Shown here in pieces: positions 10,701-18,900 of a DNA stretch of 44,399 bases. The number at the start of each line of letters is the position of its first letter. Positions within the stretch are counted from its first letter, which is position 1. Source of the DNA: a virus; the IMG/VR virus record IMGVR_UViG_3300020312_000161, positions 1 through 44,399 of that record. One strand, 5' to 3'. The position numbers and the translations under genes were made by a program. A model generated the notes under the pieces. The model ran no database searches, was not told where the DNA came from, and saw nothing but the letters and a program-made list of their open reading frames with translations.

Positions 10701-12021
10701 TACCACTATTTGTTGTAATACCTGATCTTACAACTAAGAATCCATAAGTATCTGTTAATCCAACAGTACCAGTGGATAAGTAGATAGCATCGTTATTATC
10801 AGTTAATAACGCAAAGTTATCCTGTCCCTTAACTGTAAACTGTTGACCAATTAGCTTTGCTAGATAAGCATTAGTACAAGTACCAATGTTAAATGATAGG
10901 TTACCAGTAACAGCATTGTTAATGATTCCAAGATCACCAAGATTAGCAATAGCAATTGCCCAGTCACCACCCTGTATGTTGGAGAAATTATCTGTAGTAC
11001 CATATACTCTGTAAGCATATGGATCATTGCTTAATTGACTACCATCAGAGAATGAAATAGTACTAGCATCACCAGTCTCACCATAAGTGAGAATAGACTG
11101 AGAACCTAAATCTTGTCCAACCTTGTCACCAATATAGATGTTATGTGAACCTTCTGCTTCTTGTCCTGCAAAATTACCAAAGAATATATTAGACTCTGCT
11201 TTAGTTACACCACCCTTTTGGAAGGCACTTTGACCAATAGCAATGTTTCTCTTAGTTTGAGTTCCTAAACCAGCCTGATTACCAGCCCAGTTACCAATAA
11301 ACATACCCTGACGATCTGTACCGTCAGTCTCTAATTTACCTGCTTCTCTACCAATTCTTATTAATTGCGTTCTGAAATCATAGTTGTTCTCAATCGTTGA
11401 GATACCACTAATAGTTAAGTTCTTAGTCGTTGTAGCATGACTTACATTAACCTGTTCAAACTGTGCAGATGTGGCATTCCAATCATTAAATGTACCACCA
11501 ACACCAGCAATAGCACTAATTAAACCTACTCTGTTTTGTAGATTAGGAGTATCAAATACTCCAGTAACATTAAGAGTTGGTGCAGTTGCAACACCAGTTA
11601 TATTCCAATTTCTTGCATTTACTTCGTCATATGTTAAATCGCCTGTAACATCTAAATTACCAGCAACAGATAGATTACCTGATACAGTGGCTGCAGCACC
11701 TACTAAAAGATCAGTAGCTACACTCCAGGTATCAATTTGCCCTGAGGGGTTAAGAATGACTGCTTTAGATGCAGTTGGTTTACCAAAATCTGCAGGGTTA
11801 TCTGGCAGCATATCGGTGTAATATTCACCACCGATTGCTATAGGAGGATTTGTATTACCGTCTGGATGACCAATATATAATTTCTTATACGACTTACCAG
11901 CACCTACATCCGAAGTATCGTAGGTATATACTAATTCACCAAACGATACACCAGTACCAACTGGTGCTGCGGTTGGAGGAGAGGTTCCTTGCGTCCTCTT
12001 TATCAGAATCGTTGCTGCCAT
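4795..12021 (-). CDS. Giant tail-fibre-like protein with YadA-like, beta-helix and LamG regions
   Basis: A 2408-aa protein. In order: an N-terminal FGELVYTYD region that may anchor it to the virion; a VAGNLDVTGDLTYDEVNARN module (about 115-140); NIAIGxxA left-handed roll repeats like YadA heads (about 215-520); a VGIGTTTPTALLDVDGDVN element near 540; about a dozen 30-aa repeats of the type VGTYATITVFDTETADLxD (about 565-1070); a WYVDTHGLDAYDASRGRTKDRPFKT start of a pectin-lyase-like beta-helix (about 1130-1500); a LamG/concanavalin-like domain (about 1535-1730, GAWHHIAVAKRGTKLIAYSNG); further beta-rich repeats; and a second YDEVNGRN module near the C-terminus, ending PQWTDSIDGGFF. No endosialidase S74 chaperone is seen. 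A long trimeric receptor-binding fibre is the likely role. It is translated with the 71-aa gene before it (TAATG). Confidence 0.85.
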   Translation of the reverse strand: MAATILIKRTQGTSPPTAAPVGTGVSFGELVYTYDTSDVGAGKSYKKLYIGHPDGNTNPPIAIGGEYYTDMLPDNPADFGKPTASKAVILNPSGQIDTWSVATDLLVGAAATVSGNLSVAGNLDVTGDLTYDEVNARNWNITGVATAPTLNVTGVFDTPNLQNRVGLISAIAGVGGTFNDWNATSAQFEQVNVSHATTTKNLTISGISTIENNYDFRTQLIRIGREAGKLETDGTDRQGMFIGNWAGNQAGLGTQTKRNIAIGQSAFQKGGVTKAESNIFFGNFAGQEAEGSHNIYIGDKVGQDLGSQSILTYGETGDASTISFSDGSQLSNDPYAYRVYGTTDNFSNIQGGDWAIAIANLGDLGIINNAVTGNLSFNIGTCTNAYLAKLIGQQFTVKGQDNFALLTDNNDAIYLSTGTVGLTDTYGFLVVRSGITTNSGKEDHEQNIGIGREALWGAGISTNQSNNIAIGAFALYNVMGSDNVAIGNSAGTHNTGNNNVIIGKGQDVRYPDQDDQLIIGSGDVKWVSGNKDGWVGIGTTTPTALLDVDGDVNITGVATIPQLDVNSLGIEALYVTAGVQTSYVGTYSTITVFDTETADLNDVKITSGIITSQVGTYATITVFDTETADLRDVQITAGIITDIVGTAATITTFDTEIADLQSVKITTGIITDIVGTAATITNVDFINTDIEQAKITAGIITSQVGTYATITVFDTETADLQDVKITAGIITSQVGTYATITVFDTETADLKDVKVTSGIITDIVGTAATITTIDSENGDIEFAKITVGIITDIIGVAATFTDVNITADLRVGGATTFTGNVTFNGGTIGLGDSITDNVVFNADIDSNFIPDDDDTYDIGSATQQWKDIHIDGVAYVDDLSVDSTVGTYATFTTAHITTLSADNLSFTGIAVTDVVGTAATITTIDSTEGDIVNAKITAGVITSIVGTYATITTFDTETADLNDVKITSGIITSQVGTYATITVFDTETADLKDVKITSGIITDIVGTAATITTIDATEGDIVNAKVTAGVVTSLVGTYATITTAHVSNLSADSLSLTGLAVTDVVVATAATFTGVIDVNDGDIVNLKIGAGYVTSLYDSTGVVGINTQHMLSTNADNTLSWKEPAQIGIATINPADDVWYVDTHGLDAYDASRGRTKDRPFKTVRYALSRISNRYAHTYNGGTATNAVNVQSGAESGNQKSPNGATYNEHTGELTLSFAGAHGMTTGDTITLDNNSLSFTCSMDGHTASKTYPRSGTDPIAGVTTAVTVNSTTSFTINVNVAPNIRGVNETLNIGGGVYEETFPLYVPAGLTVKGNGLRATKIVPTSATKQKDCFLLNDKTVIEDLTIADMFFDTAGNQGYAFKYAPGIAITARSPYVQRVTVYNKGTNTTAADPYGYGSADSPPSSYISGGGAYIDGSQVQAGSIEAGMLFNEATFIVPNAPGLVMTNGARIEFLNCFTYFASTGIKGESGTVGLSSAGKTRLRLTGITTTSALGIGDTITYYDTDGVTGLGTAVVANYDGTYLDVTGKQLGFELLQARTAKTLTFNGDAQLDTSVKKFGTASLKLDGTNDSVSASSDDEFGFGTGEFAVGFWVYRNSTGLTSATAIDFRESGTDTSGLSIAFRGNEYDVRVGHTTALSAASAGITTGAWHHIAVAKRGTKLIAYSNGAKRAEATSYSTDLGTQKPIVIGADFDGAANAVTGWIDDVFVQKGSHALPDGAYTYGYSAEAAGNKNTSLLVDFNGTNGVSTATDDTIVTQDIRITQPNSGVGTATKIILADYSQFGADMRSVGCAVEYGQKGVVADGDGVTLRCFALNFNHVGSGGDISNDPNTAIQANEVTQTNNGDVSFVSIDQKGDFRVGEAFYVDQENGTVAFSQQVTSLQALSNLTVSDSSGNSSQITPTSGTFGNIQIAGNNIESTTGDINIDPSGAGDVNITGDVHVLGILTATTIQLDSFQKGDTSIALTDSGTDGTIRLSTDNEEAMRIDANQKIGIGTATVRDRLDVLDTARFERINATGVVTVSSSADVNNLDVVDAKIATGLATAFTVGQTVGDGSLTINAPVGLNSHTDLPDNVKVRIGSDDDLTVEHVDTDAFANRGHTIFSHANGNATYARLQIRSDYFSVQTAAGSSDFLTVDNKTIKLMYADSAASGSGDRFIARASGSEMLGIVTFKDNGVYKGEVAIGSSITATAGVVTANAVDLADADILDAKITAGLATDFAITNARIQTGIATEMTFAGFSTFVGIATFQDDIYVAGNLNVIGDVVYDEVNGRNIKITGISTFNEVVITGVTTVSDIKIGAGSSSTRIETNSGELVLDSAAGQVTIQDNVHVVGYATFKQGLYYRSDQGGSTGIGYSGPNGMGYFEDDGRLVSTASTVGFLTTSNYVMTTNASGVPQWTDSIDGGFF
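8815..10320 (-). repeat. 90-bp tandem repeat array coding 30-aa fibre repeats
   Basis: Within the fibre gene, units encoding V-G-T-[YA]-A-T-I-T-x-F/I-D-x-E-x-[AG]-D-[LI]-x-x-[VA]-K-[IV]-T-[AS]-G-[IV]-[IV]-T recur about every 90 bp. The plus-strand phrase gcataagtaccaac recurs at 90-bp steps around 9809-9920 and 10169-10280, and a diverged type (GTAATC or GTAGCAGCAGTACC context) alternates with it. One non-repeat insert (about 9350-9630, DDDDTYDIGSATQQWKDIH) interrupts the array. Such arrays usually lengthen a fibre shaft and change copy number by recombination. Confidence 0.85.
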
Positions 12022-12236
12022 TAGTATTCCCCTCCATCAACTGTTGTGGATGGTAAAGTAGTTTGTGTTATAAATTTAGCGGATGCTGAGTCATAGACCA
12101 GAAAACTGCCATTAGTTAAGTTATTCGCATTAACATCTGAAAGTAAAACTAGTTTACCTCCACCACCACCGCCTCCTAAAGAGCCGCTGGCAATGACTTT
12201 AACTTGGCTACCAGTACCAATTCGTAAAGAAGGCAT
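12021..12236 (-). CDS. Small Gly-linker protein upstream of fibre, probable virion component
   Basis: A 71-aa protein with three parts: an N-terminal SLRIGTGSQVKVIASGSLG, a run of seven glycines (codons at about 12160-12180), and LVLLSDVNANNLTNGSFLVYDSASAKF followed by a TTVDGGEY end. The LSDV...NGSFLVYDSASAKF pattern is a common short beta element in phage fibre and structural proteins. The DGGEY ending resembles the DGGFF end of the large fibre encoded next, so the two may share an assembly or trimerisation tail (inference). TAATG overlaps on both sides place it firmly in the operon. I know no named family. Confidence 0.7.
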   Translation of the reverse strand: MPSLRIGTGSQVKVIASGSLGGGGGGGKLVLLSDVNANNLTNGSFLVYDSASAKFITQTTLPSTTVDGGEY

Positions 12237-12571
12237 TACCTTGTTACCCCTGCTCTAACATTGACCATTCCTTCAACGACTTTTACCGTACTAACGCCGT
12301 CTTGCAAAATAACATCGTAAAGGTAACGACCAGGTTTTATGTCGGTTGTTATAGTGGATGCCATTGAGATCTGGATCTCTCCTTCCAATGGACTAGATAC
12401 AGTCGAAGCAAAGGCAACATAATTGCTGCTACCTGCCCACTTACGCAGTTGTGAGGTTACTGTAAATCCTGCTAGATTTAGGGTAGTGTTATTATCGTTA
12501 TCACCAAGAGAAAATAAATGTTCAAAATCAGTACCCGATTCAATCTGCAAATTAGCGACATATACTGCCAT
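12236..12571 (-). CDS. Small beta-sandwich-like structural protein
   Basis: A 111-aa protein starting MAVYVANLQIESGTDFEHLF. The pattern of an N-terminal I-x-x-GTDF, then LNLAGFTVTSQLRKW, EIQISMASTITTDIKPGRYLYDVIL and VKVVEGMVNVRAGVTR, is that of small Ig-like/BppU-N-like beta-sandwich domains found in phage baseplate and fibre genes. T-x-x-IKPGRYLYDV...V..G.V.V is the most diagnostic part. Probably a virion adaptor for the fibre, judged from fold and position. It is the first gene of the left operon: a GATAAATA late box lies 28 bp upstream, inside the end of the preceding gene. Confidence 0.75.
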   Translation of the reverse strand: MAVYVANLQIESGTDFEHLFSLGDNDNNTTLNLAGFTVTSQLRKWAGSSNYVAFASTVSSPLEGEIQISMASTITTDIKPGRYLYDVILQDGVSTVKVVEGMVNVRAGVTR

Positions 12572-12591
12572 CTTGTATGCTGACTATTATC

Positions 12592-12780
12592 CTATAAGGT
12601 ATTTATCTTCTTAATCTCTGTTAGTACTTCTTGTAAGGCTTGTGTCATTTGACTGACTTTTAAGTCTAATCGATCTATATCATTTCTTATTATTTCAAGG
12701 TCTCCCAATTCTGCCACTTTTGTGGGTACACATTCATCCCCATGTAGGAATCTTAAATGTTCAATATGTGGGTCTCTCAT
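12592..12780 (-). CDS. Small coiled-coil protein
   Basis: A 62-aa protein, MRDPHIEHLRFLHGDECVPTKVAEL..., whose C-terminal two thirds (about 25-60) is a heptad-like amphipathic helix, IIRNDIDRLDLKVSQMTQALQE onward. It overlaps the previous gene by 4 bp (ATGA). I do not recognise it. Its place between two baseplate/fibre genes and the matching coiled coil in the upstream neighbour suggest a partner or chaperone for assembly of a large fibre protein (inference). Confidence 0.7.
   Translation of the reverse strand: MRDPHIEHLRFLHGDECVPTKVAELGDLEIIRNDIDRLDLKVSQMTQALQEVLTEIKKINTL
12600..12607 (-). promoter_or_regulatory. T4-type late promoter box (GATAAATA)
   Basis: The minus strand reads GATAAATA, seven of eight matches to the T4 late box TATAAATA, with 28 bp to the ATG at 12571. 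Spacing agrees with the exact boxes before gp25 and gp8. In T4 these boxes are read by gp55-type late sigma with the gp45 clamp. Confidence 0.6.
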
Positions 12781-12971
12781 AATTTTGATGTAATTTTGGC
12801 AAGCATCTCCTTTATTTCAGAGATCTCTTGTTTCATAGTATCTAGCTCTTTTCTTTCAAGTGCTTTTTTAGATTTTGCATTCATATAAGCAGAATAACCA
12901 GAGCTATCATCATTAATGATAGCCCCAGTTTCATCTCTATAAAGATGTGGTTTACCTTCTACTCGAATCAT
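12777..12971 (-). CDS. Small coiled-coil protein with RDETGAIIN motif
   Basis: A 64-aa protein. The N-terminal half has the motif HLYRDETGAIINDDSSGYSAYM; the C-terminal half (about 35-64) is a charged amphipathic helix rich in Lys/Glu with Leu/Ile at heptad spacing. The ATG overlaps the stop of the 2437-aa gene (ATGA) and the stop overlaps the next ATG, so the pair 12592-12971 is translated with the giant gene upstream. Similar short proteins occur near baseplate genes in cyanophages as far as I remember, without known function. Confidence 0.7.
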   Translation of the reverse strand: MIRVEGKPHLYRDETGAIINDDSSGYSAYMNAKSKKALERKELDTMKQEISEIKEMLAKITSKL

Positions 12972-15900
12972 GCTAATGCAATTGCCCTCATGTTTTTAAT
13001 GATAGGAATTTGTGCCTGATTAGTGCCACTGAAAACAACCTTAATAACAAACCCAGTATAAGGTTCTAAGTCATTTATAGTGTATTGATACTCTTTGAAG
13101 TTTTCTCCAGGAGTAACATACTTATCAGGACGACCATCATTCTTTGCAGGATCAATTACTGTGTCTCCAAATCCATCACCAGTGGTATCAACACTATTCT
13201 TATACCCTGGGAAGAGTATAAACTTTTGATCGATTTCACTGGAATCTGGTCTAAGCAAACTATAGAGAACTCGGAAATCAGAAGACGCAGGTTTAAATGC
13301 ATCAAATATAACCTTTAAGGAACTCGCTGGTTGCTTAATAGTGATTAACTTAGAAACATAGTAAGATGTATGAGGATCCCCAGTAAGTTGATTAGATCTC
13401 TTATCTAGAGGATAACTGTTATCATCGATTGGTTTATTAATCCTATTAGATGAGAACTTCATTGCCATAGTATCTAAGCAAATCATTGGAGAACTTGTTT
13501 CATCTTCCCCATTGCTCAATGTTACTCTAGCAGTTAAAGATCTATTTCTAAAGAGATTGGTCAATCTAGCATCTTCATTTACTTCGGAAGCGACTATTCT
13601 ATTGGTTGGCAACTTAGTTGGTTGATTAACAATAAAATCTTCAAATCCTTGATCAATAAATGATGTTTCATTACCATCTACACTAGTACCACTAACAGTT
13701 CTAAGACTTACAGTCAGAGAATCATTAGGACCAGGTGTTGTTACATCAAATACAGGGGTAACTGTGTCAAACATCATATTCTTAGATGAATGACAATGAC
13801 TACCACCACCATAAGATTCAGCATTAAATGAAAGTTGTGGTTGTGTTAGACCTGAAATGTCAGTTGCTCTACCTTCTCTATCAATCTGAATAATATAATC
13901 ATCCATATTCCTACCTATAGTAGAAACATCATGAGTCTTATTGATCTTACTTAGACCAACTCCAGCAAGTTCATACTTCTGAATAGGAGACCCAGATTCA
14001 TGGTTAATAGGTTGAGTGTTATCAACACCACGAACAATACCACTTAAAGTATTAATACCAACTGAAGTATAAGAAATAACTTCGTTGTTAATAATAGCAT
14101 ATGCAGTATTAGCAGCACTAACAAGTACTCCTTCAAATACATCAAATCCTGTACTATCACCAATAGCAATGGAGCTAGTTGTAGAATTGATAGTAGTTGA
14201 TGTTACAGTAGGTAGAGTATCTGGAGCTGCTCCACTAATAGCAACCTTATTGCCTGGACCATACATTCCATGATTGAAGCAAGATACTCGTGCATATTCA
14301 CCAGTGTAGATACTACCTGTCTCATCATACCTAGTTACATCTAAACCAGAATCAATAACAGTTCCAAGATCATGGAAGTAGTTAACACTAGCAGCATTAG
14401 TAAACTCTTCTGCTTGAATATTAGTCAAGTAAAGAGTATCTATTCCACTGAGAGAATTGATACCAATTCTAACTCCAGAACCTGCACCACTCATTTCAGC
14501 AGTAACGATTCCTACAATGTCACCAACTTTATAACCTTGTCCGTCATCTTGAATGGTAAGAGCAGTAATTCCTGAATTACCAGTACCAACGGTTACACCT
14601 AATTTTAACCCTGCACCTTGTCCAGTAATAGCGTAAGTGCTAACAGAAGATGATGATGGAGTTCCATAACCTTCACCATTGGTTTGAATACCAACAGCAA
14701 GAGTACCACCAGTTTGAACTGGTCCTCCAACATCTTCGATATATCCATATCGATATGTTGCACTAGCATCACCGACCTTTCTTCCAACAGTAAATACGGT
14801 TCCTATTAATCCAGCGTTAGTTGTAGTAGTGATTCCAAGTGCAGCCTTCTTAGGAAGAGTCTGAATTGGATTCAAATTCAATGCTGGTAAGATACCATTA
14901 TTAGCTCTAACTGGAGGATTCTGGAATGTTACTACAGCATCTGATTCTACAAATTTTGCAGAGTAGATCTTGAAGCAAATATCCTCAAATTGGCATGGAG
15001 TCCATGTAGACGCATTTTGCGACTTGAACATAGAACCAACCATAAATTGATTACTATAAACCCTTCCTGCAGCACTAGGCAAGTTCTGTGCGTTAATCGC
15101 AGTTTGCCCCATTTCTGCTGTATAAATTTCCCAAGTATTCAATGGTGATCCTGCAACAAAGCAATACTCTGTTTCTGGTTCCAAATAAATTGGTGATGGG
15201 AATTTAATATTCGTTGCTATTGAAGCATCATTGGAAAGAGTGACATCATTTCCAGTTAAAACAACTCTAGCATCTGGTGTAACCAACTGTTCTGTTGGCT
15301 GCCCCAATTCCATTGTTCTTACTTCAAACCAACAAGGAATAGTTGGATCTGCCATCGTATAGAAGTAAAGATCTATAGAAGTTAGATAACATCCACTGAT
15401 ATCAGTCTTGAATGACTGTGCCAAGGGATCTCCACCTCTCCTTCCTCTTCTTCTACGACTTCTCCTTCGTTGTCTTCTTCTTTGCGGTCCTCTACCACCT
15501 CTACCAGTAACAGTGATGTTATTGGTAACAGTCCTATCAATGAAGGTTGTGTTATTAATAATAACTGGTGGTGGAGGTGGTGGTGGTGGGGGCGGTCTAC
15601 GGTTTGTAAATGTAAGACTTACATCTCTCTGTATCGTCGTAGTCTCTAAAGTTGTAACACTTACATCAGTTTGTACAATTCGTGTTGTACCAATAGCAGT
15701 ATATACAGCAGTTGCTACTGAATTAGCAGTACTACCCTTATGATAAACAACATTATTAGGATCAGATGTTACTTTAACTTCTCTTTCACCAGATCTTACT
15801 CTAGCAAGTGGAGTTGGTGAAGCAAATGGATCTCTAAGCCATATACAAGCAGCAAGATCTCCATACACATCTGACCATAAATTAAGATCTGAGATAGTTG

Positions 15901-18900
15901 CTTGTGCTCCACTAGTTTCTCCAGAAACAACAGCACCTTCTGGAAGATATCCAAAGAAATCTCCTTGTGCAGCAGTTGCAAGAGCAGCAGTATCTATATT
16001 AAGTATAGTAGAACCCTGAGAATACGCTGTAGGTAGTGTCTCATTCCTATCTAAAGGATTAAGTTCAAATGTAGTTGTAGGTGCAGCAATTGGTCCTTTC
16101 TTATGATCAGGTCTACAAAGTCTGAATCTATAAGTTTCTCCATTTACAAGAGAAGTAATAGTCTCACCGACAGTAAATGCACCAATAACATTCGTAATAC
16201 CAATAACTTTTGGAATTACATCAACATTACCAAGAGAATCAAAGTATTGGAAGAATTTAGTTTCGGGTCTTAATCCAGTGCAATTATATTCAATATTTCT
16301 TGACCTACAGAAAGGATCAAAGGTCTCTTGAGCAATATAAGTATTTCTTGATGTGATATCATCTCTTTCTACATTAGAGACAAACTCATTTGTAGATGCA
16401 GATAATTCATCCTGACCAAACCCACCATCAACAGTAGTTGCACTAACTCTAGTATCAAAGACTCTCCTTCTAATAACTTGAGTTGATAAAGTTTGAGTTT
16501 GTTGAGTATTAATCCAATTGTCACTGGATGGATTCAACTTCATCTCACCAGTATAAGCATGAACCAAGAATGGGTTCAAATTCTCTACCCTAGTTGCAAA
16601 GTTCTGATCAACAAAAAGTTCTTCTTCATACTTAAGAGTAACCATTCTACCCGTCTTTACTGCATTCTCATCTAAGAGAGCAAAATCTTGGGTAAAATCT
16701 AATGTTTCAGGAGACTGCTCTGTTCCTGGCAACAATTGCATATCAATAGAACTTAAGTCTGTTAGAGGTTTTAAATGACCTCTATCAACATCAATATCAA
16801 TTGGAGATGATATATCAACTAACTTTTTATTTTTAAATGAATCTGCAAAGAAACCACTCTTAAATCTATCTAAACCATCAGCATCTTTAACTTGTAAATT
16901 TTCAATCTTTTGTTCTAATAAAGATAATGATGTAACCTCTTCAAGATGCTCTAATCTATCTTCAATATCACCAATATCACGCATAGTGTATCGGCGATTA
17001 TCTATTAAGTATACTTGAGCATTACTAGTATCAAATAAGTAAGGTGGCCAAACAATAGTAGCCAATGTCATTGCATCTGGCTGATCAGCAGGTGGTTTGG
17101 GATTTGCTGATGGTATTCCCTTATCAATAACTACATCCCCTACAGTCTTAAGAATGACCTTATCAATTCTTCCTAGGTAATGTTGATACTTAAATTTAGA
17201 TGATTCGTTTGGAGTTACAATTCGTGACCCAGAATCAATTACTCTATTAGATGGGAAGAATGGAGATACAGTTGCGCTATTAGGAACAAATGTTGCAACC
17301 CTAGGTCTAAAGTCAAGAGTATCCGTTGCTCTTATACCACTCTTACCTATTGCAGGAATATCTTTAGCAAATCTTTCTGAATCATAACTATTGACAGTAA
17401 ATACATCTCCAACATCTGAAGATGGAATTTCATATCTGTCAAGGACAACTAAGAGTTGTTTTGTTGGAACATAACTCTCATTGACCCTCAATAATCTTGA
17501 ATAATCATAATACTGTTCTCTTTGACCTTTATCTAAAGTAAATGAATTGGTAACATCTTTATACTTACCAAGAGTTATAGATTGAAGGGTTGCTGATGTA
17601 TTAGATTCTTGGAATAAAAGAGTTTCGAGAAGTCTAAACTTATCTATTGTCTTGTATACAATACTAATACTACTAGAACCAGCATCAATTGCAACTATTC
17701 TTGCAACAGCATTAGTATCTTCTCCTATAATAACCTCACCAACAACCGCATTTTGGAAAATAGGATCAGTTGATGTAAATACTAATTTGTCAAATAATGG
17801 TACATTTGTATCTAATGATTCATAAACAGCAACGATATTAGCAACATCAGGATAGTTCAAACAAATTTCTTCATCCTGAACTCTTACGCCATAAAGACCA
17901 CTTTGAGTTAATCCATCATTATTGCTGCTATTAGCATTAGTTCCAGATATATCTTTAGAAGAATATACAATAGATACTTGCTCACTTCTCTTATATTCTT
18001 TAGTTTTGTTCTTAATATTACTCTTTGCTACTGTTACATTAACTTTAATATTACTCTCAGAGAATGCTAATCCATTAATAGTTAGAGTGCTATTAGTAAC
18101 AACTACTTGATCTTGAGTGATATTAGCTACTGTACCGCTACTATATTGTACTTGATATCTTTCTTGATCAAATGCTACGAAGGTAACATCATCAAGAGTA
18201 AGAGAACTAGTATTAACAACCAAAACACCATTAGCATCGGTTGATTCACCAGTTACTTGATCAGAAAGTAATAATTCTGCTCCAGTAAAATCTATATCAG
18301 AAATATTAGGTGCAGGTAATTTTAAATATAATCCAGCATTATCTTCATTAGTTAATTGCTGTTCTCCTTTATAAATCCTACCTTCAAATGTACTACCTGG
18401 AAGCGTTCCAGTAAACAAGTTAGAATTGGTAGTCAAAGCAGCCAACTTCATACTTGCACCATCAGCAGCAACAGAAGTTACTACATTGTGATTAGGTAGA
18501 GTTTGGTTAGATCTATAGTAAATTACTATATCACCAGGTTTAAATCTATCAAATGTATTACCAGTTGATGTAGTATCACCATTAGTTGCAATACGAACAT
18601 CAGAATCACCAATATTATATGGAGTTGCTAAATTTAATTTCTTCTTAGCATAGAATGTATTTGATTGTTGAACATTCTCAACATCATCCATACTATATGA
18701 AATTACCTTATCAACAACTCTAGATAAATTTTGATTACCTTTAAAGTTTAATCTTTCACCTGATTGGAAATGACCAGATACTTGTGTTAATGTAATTGTA
18801 CTAGAACCAGCACCAGCAGCTACTGCATATCCTGTAGCACCACTCTCTTGTCCTTCGATATAAGCAGACTGTCCAACTTCTGCATTGGATACTGGATCAT

